Below are positions 5,119-5,479 of a stretch of DNA of 5,479 nucleotides, in pieces (position 1 is the first letter of the stretch; the number at the start of each line of letters is the position of its first letter). The DNA is taken from NCBI GenBank assembly GCA_937916005.1, contig CALGIA010000196.1:1-5479 (forward strand), given 5' to 3'. The notes beneath the pieces are model-generated. The model saw only the letters and a list, made by a program, of their open reading frames with translations, was not told the origin of the DNA and did not search any database. Origin of the DNA: an uncultured Rhodospirillaceae bacterium. Its GTDB lineage: Bacteria; Pseudomonadota; Alphaproteobacteria; MPNO01. The position numbers and the translations under genes were made by a program.

Positions 5119-5479
5119 GTGCCTCTCGTAAATAAAATGGGAGCAGAAGCCCTCGGAACCTTCTGGCTCGTGTTTGGTGGCTGTGGTGGCGCCGTGCTTG
5201 CTGCTGCTTTTCCTCAGCTTGGTATTGGCTTTGTCGGTGTTTCGCTGGCTTTTGGGTTAACCGTCCTGACGATGGCATATGCGGTTGGCCATATTTCAGG
5301 TGGCCATTTTAATCCGGCGGTGACGATTGGCCTTTTCGTTGGCGGGCGTTTCCCGGCAGGACAGATTATTCCCTATTGGGTTGCTCAGATTGTGGGCGCT
5401 ATTGCAGCGGCAGGGGTGCTTTACCTGATTTTGATCTGGCCGGCGGGTTTGCGTCCAACGGCTATGGCGATCATTCCCC
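5119..5479 (+). pseudogene. aqpZ: Aquaporin Z (MIP family), cut by window edge and frame-broken near 5427
   Basis: This is an inner-membrane water channel. The frame from GTG gives GTFWLVFGGCGGAVLAAAFP, then FGLTVLTMAYAVGHISGGHF and NPAVTIGL, with the first NPA box at residues 65-67 and the aromatic pore residue F45 corresponding to F43 of E. coli AqpZ. It continues through the GGRFPAGQ loop and VGAIAAAGVLYL. After L103 (5425-5427) homology stops in this frame (ILIWPAG). The expected continuation DFDLAGGFASNGYGDHSP is present from 5427, but one base out of phase and without the usual IASGK-like residues. A loss of about 19 bases is the simplest reading. The second NPA box and selectivity residues lie beyond the window. 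Codons are less GC-biased than in the amine cluster. It could be a real pseudogene or an assembly error. Confidence 0.8.

Overview
This window looks like chromosomal DNA from an alphaproteobacterium. The amine genes are GC-rich with GC-rich wobble positions, and their protein motifs recall alphaproteobacterial putrescine clusters; the taxon is an inference. Four leftward genes fill positions 1-4179. In transcription order they are a fold-III PLP ornithine/lysine-type decarboxylase (4179-2908), a PuuA-like gamma-glutamylputrescine synthetase (2754-1378), a PuuB-like gamma-glutamylputrescine oxidoreductase (1381-55) and the first 19 codons of a class I glutamine amidotransferase (58-1, cut by the window edge). 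The last three are joined by ATGA stop/start overlaps. The decarboxylase is separated from them by 153 bases holding a terminator-like hairpin, a candidate promoter and two dyad symmetries.

Read together, the decarboxylase would make putrescine from ornithine. PuuA would glutamylate it and PuuB would oxidise the glutamylated amine. The amidotransferase is a candidate for releasing GABA, after an aldehyde dehydrogenase that is not in this window. The locus is thus a possible ornithine-to-GABA route with separate control of the synthetic and catabolic halves.

Positions 4180-4841 hold no convincing gene. Next to the decarboxylase start they contain a leader with two competing hairpins, one of which would cover the ribosome binding site. 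Further out lie a GC-rich stem-loop and two mutually antisense ORFs that cannot be told apart. On the right, two rightward genes follow: a 58-residue PLDc_N-type membrane protein (4842-5018) and an aquaporin Z cut by the window edge (from 5119).

Two reading frames are broken. A run of seven C (127-133) shifts the PuuB C-terminus and, as written, fuses PuuB in frame to the amidotransferase. The aquaporin appears to have lost about 19 bases near 5427, which puts the conserved downstream sequence in another frame. I found no CRISPR array, tRNA, rRNA or insertion sequence. The most novel-looking signals are the possible translational switch before the decarboxylase, the dyad-flanked puuA promoter, and the PuuB/amidotransferase junction.
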